Assembly: GCF_001039355.2 (NCBI RefSeq)
Contig: NW_019773570.1
Location: forward strand, 316,243 to 373,437
DNA length: 57,195 nucleotides
Reading direction: 5' to 3'
DNA from: Lingula anatina
Taxonomy: Eukaryota > Brachiopoda > Lingulata > Lingulida > Lingulidae
In this document: piece after piece, positions 12,426 to 44,772 of the stretch
Layout of the letters: the number at the start of each line of letters is the position of its first letter
How positions within the stretch are numbered: position 1 is the first letter of the stretch
The notes under the pieces: model-generated
The model's database searches: none
The model's input: only the letters and a program-made list of their open reading frames with translations
What the model was told of the DNA's origin: nothing
Made by a program: the position numbers and the translations under genes

Positions 12426-15082
12426 GCAGGCGGAGGCAAGCAGGTGTAATGACGGCCAGGGTGGGGATATATAAGGGACTCTGTAAAAATTTGAATGTTC
12501 TGTTCAGAAACACTCCTCAAAGTAACAGAACAATTGCCACTCTTCACAACCGTAAACAACCTCCAAGATTGGAGACACGTCCCAGTGTATCTGGCGGGGA
12601 CATTTCTCTTACTTTCCCTGAGGAGAATGTGGCTGCCGTTAAAGACGTCATTATCAACCTTGTATCACTTCCCTGATCTGGTAACTGCATCCTCAGTGAT
12701 GCTATCTCCAGGAAATGCTGTTGGCAGGCTCTGCTGTAGAAAGTTGACTTTTTCTGACTTTGAGAAGAGGATTGACCGAATGGGACAGTTGTTTTATTCC
12801 AATTTATTTTAATTTTATATTTCTTTTAACTCATTGTCTTCTTGCTCAGAAAATTACTGAAATATATGAGAGAACAGTGTTTACTTCTTCTTATTCCAAA
12901 CTGTGTGTTTGTGGGTGGGAGAGAGGGAAATAGTTAAATTGTAAGGGTCCTAAATAAAATTTCAGTAAATTTTCTAAGAGTTGAAAAACTTCTGTAGAAT
13001 GATTTGTTGCATGGAAATGTTCTACTAAGGTGACGTTTTGGCATAATATAACTTGTAGTTTCACAAGGCATGTTTGTGCAGAATTGTTTACAGAATATTG
13101 CACTGCTTTTGAAAGGTTGTATTTTTAAAGGTCGGGACTGCATGATTTAAAGAAATTAATTAAATCAGTATCCGTTAATAAATGTGCACTTGACACGATT
13201 GGTGTTATAAAGCCCTTGGAAAAAACCAGGGAATGGAGATGATATGTTTATGAAGGCCTTTTTAATACCAGCATTTTAATATTAGTGCATTGTCTTGTAT
13301 GCTGATTAATACCCACAGTCAACCCCTGTGTGTTTTTAGTAGAGGATCAGAAAATGCCATTTTCTCTCAGTGTAAAAAAAAAAAAAAAAAAAAAGTGTAC
13401 AACTAGGTTTAGGAACAAGGCAAATTGTTATGTTTAAAAAAGTTAGACTCTCTCTCTCTCTCTCTTCTAAGGTCACGTGGGTGTAGTGCTGTCAAATGCC
13501 ACACGGTATTTTTAACCCCATTCAAAACATATTCAGTAATAATTTCAAATATTAAGTGTTATTTTATTGACTTGTCAGACCTTATCAGATGTACAACTTC
13601 AAGCTCTGTCCACGTTGATCCCACTAGAATGTCGCTTAATTAAGAAATATCCCTGTTAATGTTCAGTTGAGGCTGTTTTGACATTCCTTTACTTTCAATT
13701 AAGGACATGTCAGATATGGACTAAGTTAAGATTGATCATATACACTGGTTTTATTTGCGTTTTAGAGACAAAGCTGAACTAATATGATTACATCTTTTGT
13801 GGTCATTTCTGTGGTAAAATTATTTACCTGAAAAACTAAATGTAAACCATGCTATCTTGGTTTCCAAAAATTGATAACTGTATGAAAAAAGGAGTTTTAA
13901 GGTATAGAAGGGAAACCCCTTTGAAGTGGTTCTTTCCCAGTTTACTAGTTGTGGTAGATATGGAAAATTAATCTCAAACCACTTTTATCGTAATGTTTCT
14001 AGTGGAAAGGTCCTCCCTCCCTTACCACTCAGCAGATTAAGTTTTTAATGTGGTGTTTAGAAGGGAGGTGGATGAAGAACTTATGGCAGTTCGCACAATA
14101 CAATAGCCCTGTTCCTTGCTTGTAAATTCAATGAAATTTTGTTAGTTTGAATAAGTTTAAATACCAATTAAAGAGAAAATATAGAAATAATATAAAAATT
14201 AAAATGTTGTTTGTTGTCGTTATATTTCAATCATTCATTTTTGCTTTTGAAAAATGTAGGCATTGAAAAGTTACTACTTGTTAAACCCAAGACCCCCCCC
14301 CCCCACACCCACCCACCCATTCACCCACCCAGACCACTGCTTAAAGACAGACAGGTATTGGTTTCACCTTTCTCCAGCTATTCTATTCATACTGTCACAA
14401 AGAGCAGGTGCCCTGTCACTATCTGTGATCACAGTAGAGTTGATAGCACTGGGATCACAGTCACCCAAGGGGTCCAGTGTCAAAATAGCCCTGCCCAGGG
14501 TTTATCAGGGAGTGAGATAGGGGTCAGGTGTATCAATGGACTGGACCGTAGTGGTCAGTGTGAAGTGATTGCTGACTGCCAGCTGTACTGACCACTTGAG
14601 AATAAATACATTGGAACAGCAGCAGATGGCCTAAATATGATTTTGTGACTTTTCTGAAATCTGTACATTTCTGATCACACTGTATCACTTAGATTTCTGT
14701 ATTTTCTTTTATAGTTGATGTATAGTGCTTGAATAAGATTGTTATTTATTATATTTTGATATAAAAATGTTTGCCTATCTATGAAGACAATAAACTCTCT
14801 CTCTCTCTCTCAGCCACTCCCCCCCCCCCCCCCAATCTGCACACACCTCTCATTGATAAACTCAGNTATCATCTCCTTATCATTTGTCTGGATACCATAA
14901 TAGTGTTACTTAATTATCCAGCTTCTCCGCACTTTTGATAAGGCTTTCTCAGAGGAAGATAGTATGATAAGTAATATGTTCCTCTACTCCCAGACTGGGG
15001 GTGTTATTATCAACTGATTCACAGACTAATGAAAAGGTGTGGCAGTAAGTTGCCTGGGGTGGTGCCATCATAAAACAAGACA

Positions 15083-15083
15083 T

Positions 15084-15130
<47 letters not shown>

Positions 15131-15132
15131 TT
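15083..15132. repeat. (TTTA)n microsatellite
   Basis: A perfect tetranucleotide run of about 12.5 units. Confidence 0.95.
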
Positions 15133-17696
15133 GCTTGCTATATTTATTCCTTTATTGTTTTATCTATTATATCTGTTCCTTATTTCACCTTTGAAGATAG
15201 AGACCATTGATGCTCAGTGTTGGGGTCAGTCTACTACAAGTTGTTTGGGGTGATACAATGTATATGTTGGGGTGACCTGACATAAAACAAGAGGGCAACC
15301 TGGATTGATAATGAAAATTTGACCCTTCTCATGGGGTTAATGAAGCTAGTGGGAGGGTTGGTGGTGTAAGGTATTTTAATTCACCCCTAGATAAATACAG
15401 GGTGGACATTTTTACTGAACAACCTAAGTGGTGGGTGATGGGTGCCGTGATAAAGTGTTGGGTCTTTGCTGGAGGTGAGGGGTGCAAATTAGGATTCCAC
15501 AGGGCAAAGAATGCTTTTGAAGATTTATTGAAGAAAAAGTGAGAGGGGGAGGGCAGTAGAGGGAAGTGAAGGAATAGTCGCTAGGGTAACCTCAGCTTGG
15601 TTTTTGATATTGTACGATAACTGAACTTTAATAACAGATGGATGTTTGATTAATGTTAAAATATATGGAAAAAAATTTAATAGTGCCACATTTTTACCTA
15701 TAGGATATTATGTTTTAACAAATGATGGAAAATTTTAATGATGACTGTCCAAGAGAAGGGAGAAGATAAAAAAAATAAATAAAGGCTGTGTAGAAAGGTG
15801 TCATGTCATCCAAGATCCTTTATGTCAGTCCAGAAGGAGTATTTTCCTAGTCTTGAATGTACATGCTTACATACCTATTCACATATACTAGTAGACCTGT
15901 ACATGTATGTGCACAAACGTATGCATACACGCACATACACTCTCACACATTCTTTGGTATCCAGTTGAAGATAGACCCCCCTCCTCCTCCACGTCAAACT
16001 TTCATCTCACCCCTCTCTTAGGAAATCTTAAGGATTTTGGTTAAAGGGAGTGTTGAAGTTTTCATTCTTTCTTTGAAGTAAGGATGTAAAGCAATAAGGC
16101 CAATTATTCTACCATGATATTCCACTCCATTGATGAACCGTGGGGAAATGTTCAGAAATTTGATAAAAAAAAAGCCGGTTGGCATCCTGGCTTTCACACA
16201 GCTGCCAGGACTTAGAGGCATGATAAACTGATCACTGAGGAGATTTTAGTGAACTGTTAGACATTGGGTGCCTCTTTATTCAGTTGTGAATTGAATGATT
16301 AATTGAAATCCATATAGTGAATATTTAATGTAGAAACAAAAACAGATTTTTTAAATTAATTGTACCCTTATTTTCCAACATTATTGCACTTCAAATTGAA
16401 TGCAAAATATATTATTCCAGCAACGAGAAAATGTCAAATACTTTGTCAGTTTAGTGCCAAAATTCCAATAATTTGAATGAAATTTAATTCCTTTAGAAAA
16501 CTAATTTCCCTACATCTTTTGAGTTCATTTTTGCCTTCAGTGGGTGTATAAATGTGGGTGTGAAAAAAAAAGTCATTTGAAAAGTCCTTCTAGAATTGCG
16601 ATTAAAAAAATATTGTATCCATCTTAATGTTTGAAAACTATGTCATTTGAACTGGTGTAATATTATGGAGTGATGCCTCGCAGCTCGTGAAGTCATTACA
16701 CAAACACTAATGTGAGCATTAGACCATAGTAGGCTTCTCGTATGTGTTATAATAGTTCATTGAAATCCCATTTACTGGGAACTATAGGTGCTCCGGAAGT
16801 GAGTTGTGACGGTTTTTACCATATATGGGCATTGTAGTAGAGTGGATTGACACAGAAAACAAACTGTCATGTTTATTGTTCTTAAAGCTTTAATTCCGGT
16901 ACCCATGTGTCATCAAGCTTGACATTGCCTGAATAGTTGTCAATATTAGCCAAGGATATTTTGATAGATTTAATGCGGAGGCGAAGGTTGCACAATGGCT
17001 CTACTGAGCTGAATGAAGAGAAACTAGGTCAGAGTTGTTTACAAACAGACGGAGTTTTTCTTACAATAGTGGTAGCACATGGGTCTTGTATAGGCAGACG
17101 GAAGTGAAGGCTATAATTTTTCTGTGAAGCTGGATATCATTACATGGAAGTACTTAAGATTTTGTCACTTTTACAGGAAGGGAGTAAAATTCGGAAGGAT
17201 TATTGGTTTAAAGATTTTGTCGTTTTTATCTAACACATTCAAGTACATGTAGTGTATTATATGGTGGGAACCTTGTGATTTCATCCTAGTTTGATAATTA
17301 GAAATTTATTTTTTTAGTAATTTCAGTTTGAAGCCAAAATGTTTTTTTTTTTATGCCAGTATTTATCTCGCAGTGTGTGGATATGTTGACTTGTCATGAA
17401 ATTAAAATTAAAGAAAGACAAAATACCAACTTTGGCCTATAACATAGGAAGGGAGATAGCAAAAGATGTAAATCTTCAGCCTTTTTTTCACGATACAAGA
17501 AAAATTATAATTAAAGGAAAAAAAAAACAGAAATACATTTGATACAACGGATGTCATGTCTTTGTCTCCAAAGTTAAACCAACCAATAAATACATTGAAA
17601 TGAAGATAAAAGATATAATACATGTTTGTATATAGTCAAATCGTTATATCCAGTTTTCCGTAAAAACGTTCAATTTACAGATTCACATTGTAGCAT

Positions 17697-18290
17697 ATGG
17701 CTGCAAGTGTGATTAACGAGGTCATGTTGAAGTCGCTTGCACCTAAGAAATATCCCCAAAATAAGGTGCGAGGGCCAGACAATAAGGATTTAGTATGATG
17801 AACAGGGACAGGGAGTTCCTATACTATATGTACCTGCGTTCCAAGTCTCTGAATGATAAATCTTTACTTCTTGCCGAGGAGGGCATTATCCCAAATCAGG
17901 ACTACATACTTCAGAGTAGAATGCAATTTCAGTGAAGTAGAATAAGGTTAAGACCATCTAAACAGGATTTGTTTTGGTATAACTATCCACAAGTATACTG
18001 TTTAAATTGTAGAATCAATAAAGTGTCAAAACACTCCTATGGAGATCCTATTATAGTTTGGGAGAAAGGTGCAAAACAAATGTTTGATCCGATGACACTT
18101 AAATCTGGGGGGAATAGGTGCATACGGGTACACGGAGCATTTTGGGGTGCCTCTGTTATGTGGGTGGAACTAAGATTACAAGTAAATATTTTCTTTGGGT
18201 CTAATTTATCCAGTAAATATGAACACATGTATCTCTCTCATTAGGAAATAAAAAAATAATAAAAAATAAAAAAGATTAAAAAAAACAACA
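17697..18290 (+). pseudogene. Unrecognised interrupted reading frame with A-rich tail (possible retrocopy)
   Basis: An ATG at 17697 opens 33 codons (MAASVINEVMLKSLAPKKYP...) ending TGA at 17798. A second frame starts at 17795 and runs 46 codons (NRDREFLYYMYLRSKSLNDK...) to TGA at 17933-17935. It then stays open in the same frame to TAG at 18242-18244 (about 103 codons, including YPQVYCLNCRINK and GAFWGASVMWVELRLQ). A strongly A-rich stretch (18246-18290) with AATAAA follows directly. Amino-acid usage looks protein-like, and one frameshift plus one stop would explain the breaks. No family is recognised. It could instead be a LINE 3' end or chance. Confidence 0.35.
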
Positions 18291-19006
18291 AATGTTAGCT
18301 ATAAATTTGATGTTTATGAAATTTGAAATATCTTCGGTTTTTCCCTTTCTACTATCTGAAAAAAAACCCTGACAATTCAACTGTTTAATTTTAGTAGAAA
18401 AGACAGCAATAGTTTTAATTGTCAAATCAAAACATTTACAACTCTGTACAATAATGGACTACCAAAGGGAAAAAGGTAAAGATGTACAGGATCACTTGTT
18501 GAATTATGTCCTTGGTACTGCTTAGGGGTCAAAGTAAACCTTGAGGATAAACAAAATTTTTGTCTGCGTGGGGCAACATGGAGTCTGCTGATGCCAGCCA
18601 CTATGTTTTAGTGATGTTTGTCTCTCAATTCAGCCATGGCTCACTTAAATATTTGGAAAACAATAGTTGTAGAAAACAATGGCGTACCTTCTACCCGCAG
18701 GTAGACAACATGTCTGCTACATTGCCAGGCGCTGGAATTGGTGGAATTGTCGTCTGCAGAGGCAGACTGTCTGCTTGGCTGCACTGGGTGACATCGTAAT
18801 ATCATTTGCTTTCAATTGGAAATAAATGAATAAAAAATGAAAAAAATTGTCCTTGGTGAGACATTATTTGGGGAAGATTGCAGAAAATACCTCTATATAT
18901 TTGGTATATCTGACTATAATCTCATCAAATGTGTTCTGTGTTTGTTACCACTGCAAAAAATTACTAGTTAAACGTGGTAAAAATGTATCGATGAGAAGTG
19001 GAAAGG

Positions 19007-19054
<48 letters not shown>

Positions 19055-21289
19055 ATGTTGAATTTAATCATGAATTTGAAAACTAGAATGACAATCAGAT
19101 GTTAAATCTGATTGACTATTAGATATTTTCTTCATTCTGGGTTGATAAGTTTAGTTTTTAATTCATATGAAAATTTGTTTTTAAAACTGTTAGAAGATAA
19201 GAGTACAGTTAATTTGAATACCCTGTTTTCTCTTTACAATTTTACATGGAATTGTGATTTTCTTTTCTGTTTCTCAGAATTGCCTTTCAGTATATTATTT
19301 CTCCTTTTAAGTGCATGTTATAAGTGTATGCAAGGAGAAAAAAGAAGGGAAATACAAGTATAGCCTCAAAAAAAGTTGTTAGTGTTATGTTCCCAGCAAG
19401 TTAAATCACTGTTCTAGCCCCATGTGGACAGATAAACCCATGTTTAACATACCCTTTACAATCACTTTCACAAAGTGTGCGATACAGTTACACTGGTAGT
19501 GGAAAGTATACGAGCAGCAGGATGTTACTTGTTCCTTTTCAAGTGTTTTCCCTTCCGTAAGTTCCTTTTAAATGTGGTTTGTAAAATACAATTCCGATGG
19601 ATAGAGATGATACAATGGTTTTAAGGAGAAAGAAGGTGAGAGAAGAGTGAATTCCCGTGTCCTTCACCTGGTGAGGTCATTTGGATTATGACTCAGCCCC
19701 CCCCCCCCCCTTGTTGGTTAAAAAAAAGGATTTAAGTTAAATCTCCTCATTGATAACAGCGTCTGAGGTCAACAAAACCAACAATTTCCCAAATAAATTT
19801 TGACAGGATATTTGACCTTTGAAATTTAAGAAAACATTGGAAAATGCAACAATAAAATCCAGGTTTAAAAAACATTTTTTTTTTTGAAAAGAAAATAAGT
19901 AAACAGCACCCCAAGAGCCCAGGCCTCTGCCAAAGGAAATAATAATTACTGAAAGGGATTTCAGATATAAGCAGGCCTGGATTCAGTTGAAATTTTTATG
20001 ACTTCTTTCTGTCCTGAATAACGGTCTATCTATACAGACAAACAGGTAAACTAGTTCTGATGAAAATATAACCTCATTCATAAGTCGTGGTGAAAATTTA
20101 AAATATACAATCAATTAAATGCTACAGAGAATTTTCATCATCCTAATGTATGATTATAACACAGAAATCATACAAGAACAGAATTGTTTGAAATAACAGG
20201 ATATGAACTACAGGCAAATGACAACGATGCCCTGAGAATTCTGAGAAAAAGCAGGCTTGGAGCTCTGCATCTATTTGTCCCATAACCAGGTCCAGGGTCC
20301 TTGTTTACTTAACAAAGACAAGAAAAAAACAGGAAGATCTTTGGGCTCTAACTTTTTAATATCCCCAGTAATATTATTTATGCATGGGGTTGTCCTTTAT
20401 TGTATTTTCAGGACGTGGCTTGCTGGCGTTTTGATTAATTGATCTGTGTCATTGTGGGTAATTACTCAGCCAGTTTCTATTTCTTTACACATGTCACTAC
20501 TTGTTATAGATTATTGGCTAATTTGTGTACTTACCTAGTCCCTGCGGTTTACTGTTCTGTGGAGCTTTTAGCTTATTAAATATTTATTTCATTAAGAAAA
20601 GTATATGTACAATAAGAATGCTCTACATCTGAAAAATGAAAAGACAGTCTGAAAAACAATAGTAAAAGTAGGCAGCTGGTTTGCCACTAAAAGGGGTAAA
20701 AAAAACAGCTTTTTAAAATTTGCTTTATACAACTGAATTGTGCAACATATTTTACATGTTACATATTTTTGTATGTAAGTATAAAATATTAAACATTTAA
20801 AAAATCACATTTAAGAGTCCCAGTATTTATATACATATTTTTAGTTATTTTGTTAACACAGTATATTTCCTGGCTCTGCCATATGTAATAGGGATAAATA
20901 CACCTACACAAAAAAGTGGGCAGAGAAAAACAACAAGATTACAGAAACAGAGGGTCACTATTTCCAAACAAACAAACTCTCTACCTCACATCTCTAATAA
21001 ACCTCACACTCCAAGGTGCACTATGGGACTGGAGACTTTCAAATCAATTATACCTAGTCGGGGCCCTATTAATTACTTAATGAGTCACGCTGGTGGATTT
21101 AAAGCTGTGTTTATCTTGATCATGGTGGCTCTGGACAGATGAACAAAGACCTGGGAAGGCAAGTACTTGTTACCTAGCCATGGTCGTTAAACACACAGTC
21201 CTCAACCATCATGTCTCTTTAACCTTTAAACTGTGGCTTTTCCACTGAAGTGGAAGTGAATTGAGGCAGCCAAGTGATAACAATACTAC
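18291..21289. other. Upstream flank of KLF, no gene seen
   Basis: AT-rich with T42 and C runs. Around 21055-21150 there is a less AT-rich patch with ATTAATTACTTAA and an AP-1-like TGAGTCA, a possible upstream regulatory block. Confidence 0.5.
19010..19051. repeat. T42 homopolymer
   Basis: Forty-two uninterrupted T residues. A short hairpin, CAATCAGAT / ATCTGATTG, lies about 40 bases downstream (near 19092-19114). Confidence 0.97.
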
Positions 21290-21563
21290 CTGTCTCCCCC
21301 GTGTACGCCAGTCTTAAACTCGCCCGCTGTGTCTGTGTGGTGAGGCTGGTCGTTTAGGGTAAGAGGTGTGGCTAAGGGTGTATCAGAGCGTACTTAACCA
21401 TACCGACTCTTTGTGAGCCTCATAAAGTGACGTAGAGCTCTAGAGAGAAAGTAGAGCACCTATAGTATTGTGGAGTTAAGTCAGTGGATCCAGCCAGCTG
21501 CGGCAGTGGTGGTGTATGTACCCAGTATACTAGATAGCTTTGATAACATACAGACCTGGTCAA
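21290..21563 (+). promoter_or_regulatory. Probable KLF promoter and 5' UTR with a mini uORF
   Basis: This block is richer in GC and CpG than its surroundings. It holds a CACCC-type site (AGGTGTGGCT, about 21365), a CATAAA TATA-like box and a CRE-like TGACGTAG (21428-21435). A five-codon upstream ORF (MYPVY, 21516-21533) shares its stop with the in-frame TAG 30 bases before the first KLF ATG. The start site is not visible; promoter status is inferred from position. Confidence 0.45.
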
Positions 21564-40710
<19,147 letters not shown>

Positions 40711-43700
40711 GGAAGCATGGCCGGACAACATTTTTCTTGATGAATAGCTACACATTGTTGTTACCTTTGACAACGAGGCTTCCATTTTTGCCTTGTCATG
40801 GGCCCTGGGTTGGCTTTGGCATTTAAAATGCCAACTCGCCACTGTTTTATCTGCCGTGCTAGACATGGTGGCCGCCTTTGGTCAAAACTTCCATTATTGG
40901 TCATTACTGACTCTGGCTGATTTCTGAGCTGTCAGAATATGTGATCAGGACTTCCATATATGGCCAAGGCTACCATGTAAGGGATGAAGGGGGAGGAGCC
41001 AGGTTGCAGTGATTGTTTGATTGACAGGTTGATTGATTGACTGTGAAGTGATGAAAGTCCAATCAGAAGAAGATGCAGAGTTAGCAATAATAACTGACAT
41101 CTGTGATTGCAGCTGTTAACGAAAAGTCGTCTCCGCGACTTGAGCCAAGAGAGAGATCAGAGCGAAAATGAAATTATTTTCAATGTAAAATCATATGCAT
41201 GAAGTGTATGTGCTTCCATAACTGAGAGACGTAGACACGGTGTCTACTGATTTGAAAACGAGCTATAATATATTTATTCATCCAGTATTATCATCATTAT
41301 TTGGCACACCCGTTGCCAAAAATCAAAAGTGTATGTTTTTTTTATGTTGTGTTGTTTTGTACTTGTCGTGTAGAGAGAAGGGCCATAAGGTAGAGATGTA
41401 GGGATGGTCTCAAGTTTACACCTAATCACTGTCACATCAATGGACACTTAAGACTACTGCAGTCATCTGTTGTTTGAAAGCACGAAAGCATAATAAATAG
41501 GTAATTAACTGTAATAGCAAATCCTCTCTAGTCCGAGAGCCATGTATTGAAAATGTCCATGATGTTAAAAGAATTAGAAAGTTAAACTGCAAATGAACAC
41601 CCGGTTGCGTAGTTAGTATTCATTATAACATCTTCATAAGTCTTACAACTTGAGGCAAATATCCAGATTTTAACAAAGATGATCTGATCATTGTTTTTTC
41701 CTGTTTCATATTGAAATTTTGAATGGACCAGTTTCTTAACATAACGATTCCGTTTTCTTGGAAAAATGCTGTAAGGTTCAAGAACAGATTCCATCAGCTT
41801 GCAAAATATCTGTTTTTTTTTACAATACGACTGCTTCCTGCATCCACTAAGAAGTGCCATAGAATGTCTGTACATGGATTGCAGCTAAAAACAAGAATGT
41901 CACCCAAAGTTCCAGTCAGTTTAGATTCCTTGTTTTAGCATAACCACAACGTGTGACATGACATAGTAAGAGGGCAGTAGAGAGATTCTAATACACTGCA
42001 AGACTGAAACTGAGTTAGATATTACAGAATCATAAAAATACATGATCTACCAGGCTTTTCAAAAACAGATACAATGGAATGTCTAATCATGATTTTCTAC
42101 AATGTTTTTTTGTTTTATTTATTTATTTATTTTTTACAAATTTCTGTCACCAAAAATGTGATCAATTTATTATAGCAGTCAGAAAATGAAATAAGTGACT
42201 GAAATTAAGTTAAGGCAGCATAATCATGTATAGGAACTACACAACAGGAATTATACTATTCAGGTCAGCTAAAAAGGATACATTTCTGAGGGTGCATTTT
42301 TAGTTTTGCTCTCTCTTTTTCTGATAAATATCATTCTGCCATGGTTCTTACTAAATTCTTGGTATTTAAACTATATTGTAAAGTTTGTATGTGCTGTTGT
42401 CATGTCTTTTTGTGCTGACAAATATTCCACACACTTTTTCTATTTTTAGCAAACTATAACGTGCACAGCTTTAAGCTCCCTATTGTAGTAAAAAATTACC
42501 TGCTCACTTATTGCACAGACAAGTTTAAGAAGAAGCCATTCCATTGGGCTTATGTATTGTGTTGTTGGAATTAATTAGTGTGCCATTTTTGATAGTAATA
42601 CAAGCAAGAATTCCACTTCAGAAGGCCATTTGTTTTTAGTACTGCAGAAATTTTGACCCCAGTTACCATGTGTAAACGGGGCTTAGTATCTTATATATAG
42701 CATATAATTGTACAAGTGCATTTTAGTAATTATTATAGTATTAATATTCATCTTGCAATTTTATACACTTTTGATTGATGTAATTGGTGCTATTGTAATT
42801 ATAAATTCATAATATAACTTGTTATATAATTATGTCATAGGTAAACTTTGGATTGGGAGTGAATGGTTATACTTTTGGGGATATTTTTACATTGGTTAAT
42901 TGCATCTATAGGCAGTCTTATTAAAGTGCAGTTCTCTACACAAAGCTTGTATGTGAAGACTTGGTTGAAATTGTTAGAAATGGAGATTGTAAAATTCCAA
43001 GTCCTGTGTATTTCATTATTCTTAAAATCTTGCCATGTTTGCTGTTCTGCTGGTATGCTGGCATTAGAAATATTTTAATGCTGCAATGTTTTTATTTCAT
43101 TGATGCCTAAAGGTAGAAAAAACTCGGATTCAAACACCTGAGTAATAATGTCTGGTGTATATATTGTAAACTTCTTTTATTTATTGTAATATTTCAATTA
43201 CTGGCAGAAGCTTCAGAAGAAAGGTAGATAAATGTTGTCTTTAAGGTCAATTTAACAGACTGATGAACTTATATTATCAGTCGCCAGTCTCCTTGAATTT
43301 GCCACAGATTATCCAAAAAAACTTCTCCAGTAAGTTAGGACTACCCAGTCACTTTATCATTGCCACATTAGTGAATTAGAAACAGTAATAATCTCCAGTT
43401 TCCTTGCTTTTGCCATGTATTACCTTATATAACTGTCAAGATGTAGTTATGTGTTTAGTTAAGAGTATCCTTTAACTTTTACATTTGCTGCTGTAGCTAC
43501 TGGGCTAATATAGATCAGTTAAGTAAAGAAGTTATGTAATAAAATATAGTTCCCTTGCATATGCTGGAAAAATTGAGAAGCTTACTCAGTTGATGTATTG
43601 AGGTCTTTGCGAGTTTTGTAGCAGTTGTGAAGTAAGGGTCAGAAAAATAAAAAGACATGCCAAATTATAGCAATATTGGAACAGCATGTTCTGTAAACAG

Positions 43701-43965
43701 AGTTGCTACAACCAAGTGTACACTTTATTGAAAGGGGGGGGGGGGGGAGGGTGTCTTTGATGGGAGGCAACTCCTATTTTAACCTGTACAGTGTTGTCAC
43801 ATATTAGCTTAACACAGTTGATATCTGTAAATTATTGGATCAGTAATAATTATGTATTCAGTGAAAGATTGATATAATATTGATTGATTGATGAATTGAA
43901 ATGGACCAAGTTGGGATTGGTCTAGTGTTGTGGTAAAATAAACAAAATTGAAACAGATAAAACTC
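40711..43965 (+). other. Probable KLF 3' UTR
   Basis: This non-coding stretch follows the KLF stop. AATAAA signals lie at 41492-41497, 43538-43543, 43646-43651 and 43937-43942, so transcripts may end at several places, the longest near 43960. There is a poly-G run at 43733-43748. No coding exon is recognisable. Confidence 0.5.
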
Positions 43966-44721
43966 CTGGCTTCTGTTTTATTTTCCATATTGTCTTCCTG
44001 TTGCCCGCCATGAAGAATATTTAATTCAAATGTTGTATACACATTTGATCTTTATTTTACAACTGATGGATTTACAGGTTGCAACCTAAAAATGTTCCAT
44101 ATAAATTGTTGTAAAAATATTAATAAGAGGAAAACCTGGAAAGAATTTTTGGATTTACCTGACTCTAACATCTATAATGTTTACCATCTTTCAATCTTTT
44201 CTTGAACCATTCCCCATCTTGTAGGATTCCCAACTCTTTTAAAACAAACCACAGGGGAAGCTGTGACTCAAGTATTTTGTATTTTATATTAATATTATGG
44301 AAGCTTCTTCAGTGAGCCACAGAAAATGTGTGATACAAGACATATTTTCCTCAATTTCTTTTCACCTTAAACCACTGTATTCTGTTCATTTAATGCCTCA
44401 GAATATCACAATGGGGTGAGACTGGCTCACTGTGTTTAAATCTCCTCTACCACAATCTGGCACCTGCCACTGCTCTCAGCAGCAATATTAATTGTGACAT
44501 TAAGGCCCTCCAGTTAGATAATAGAGACTTTCAATTCAATTGAATAAAACTGTTATCACAATTCTCATCAGAATTCATGTCTGATCCATATCAGTACAAG
44601 TTAATATTGTCAAATACACCTCTCTAATCCACAGTGAATTAATTCTCTTTAATCCATGACAGAATTCACTTATGATCAAAATCAAACTAGCTTCTTCATC
44701 CCGTAACAAAATGTTCAATAA
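43955..44721 (-). other. Probable EIF2B5 3' UTR
   Basis: Minus-strand AATAAA signals are at 44056-44051 and 43982-43977, about 670-745 bases after the stop. They face the last plus-strand KLF signal at 43937-43942, so the two transcripts should end at or slightly past each other. Confidence 0.5.
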
Positions 44722-44772
44722 TCAGTCTGACTCTTCCTCTGCCTCTTCAAGCCATTTTATAAAAGTTTCCAC
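44722..44772 (-). CDS. EIF2B5: EIF2B5 exon 16 (terminal)
   Basis: Encodes [16 protein letters not shown] and the stop TGA (44724-44722). This is the second aromatic-acidic box of the W2 domain. Confidence 0.96.
   Translation of the reverse strand: METFIKWLEEAEEESD

Larger units (their letters stand above)
9386..17696. other. Intergenic stretch, no gene seen
   Basis: AT-rich. Holds the tandem and simple repeats listed, an A21 run (13374-13394), C runs (about 14291 and 14820) and an ambiguous base at 14866. Open frames here are low-complexity or chance. Confidence 0.55.

Noticed and set aside
12290-12676. 128-codon plus-strand frame
   Set aside because: Much of it is TC/TG microsatellite translated as SLSLSL and VCVCVC; the rest is unremarkable.
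14211-14591. 126-codon plus-strand frame
   Set aside because: Starts at a non-ATG codon, crosses a poly-C tract, and shows no domain or splice support.
17933-17935. TGA as a selenocysteine codon
   Set aside because: A preceding frameshift and an A-rich tail starting right after the stop fit decay better. No SECIS-like structure could be placed in the short 3' segment.
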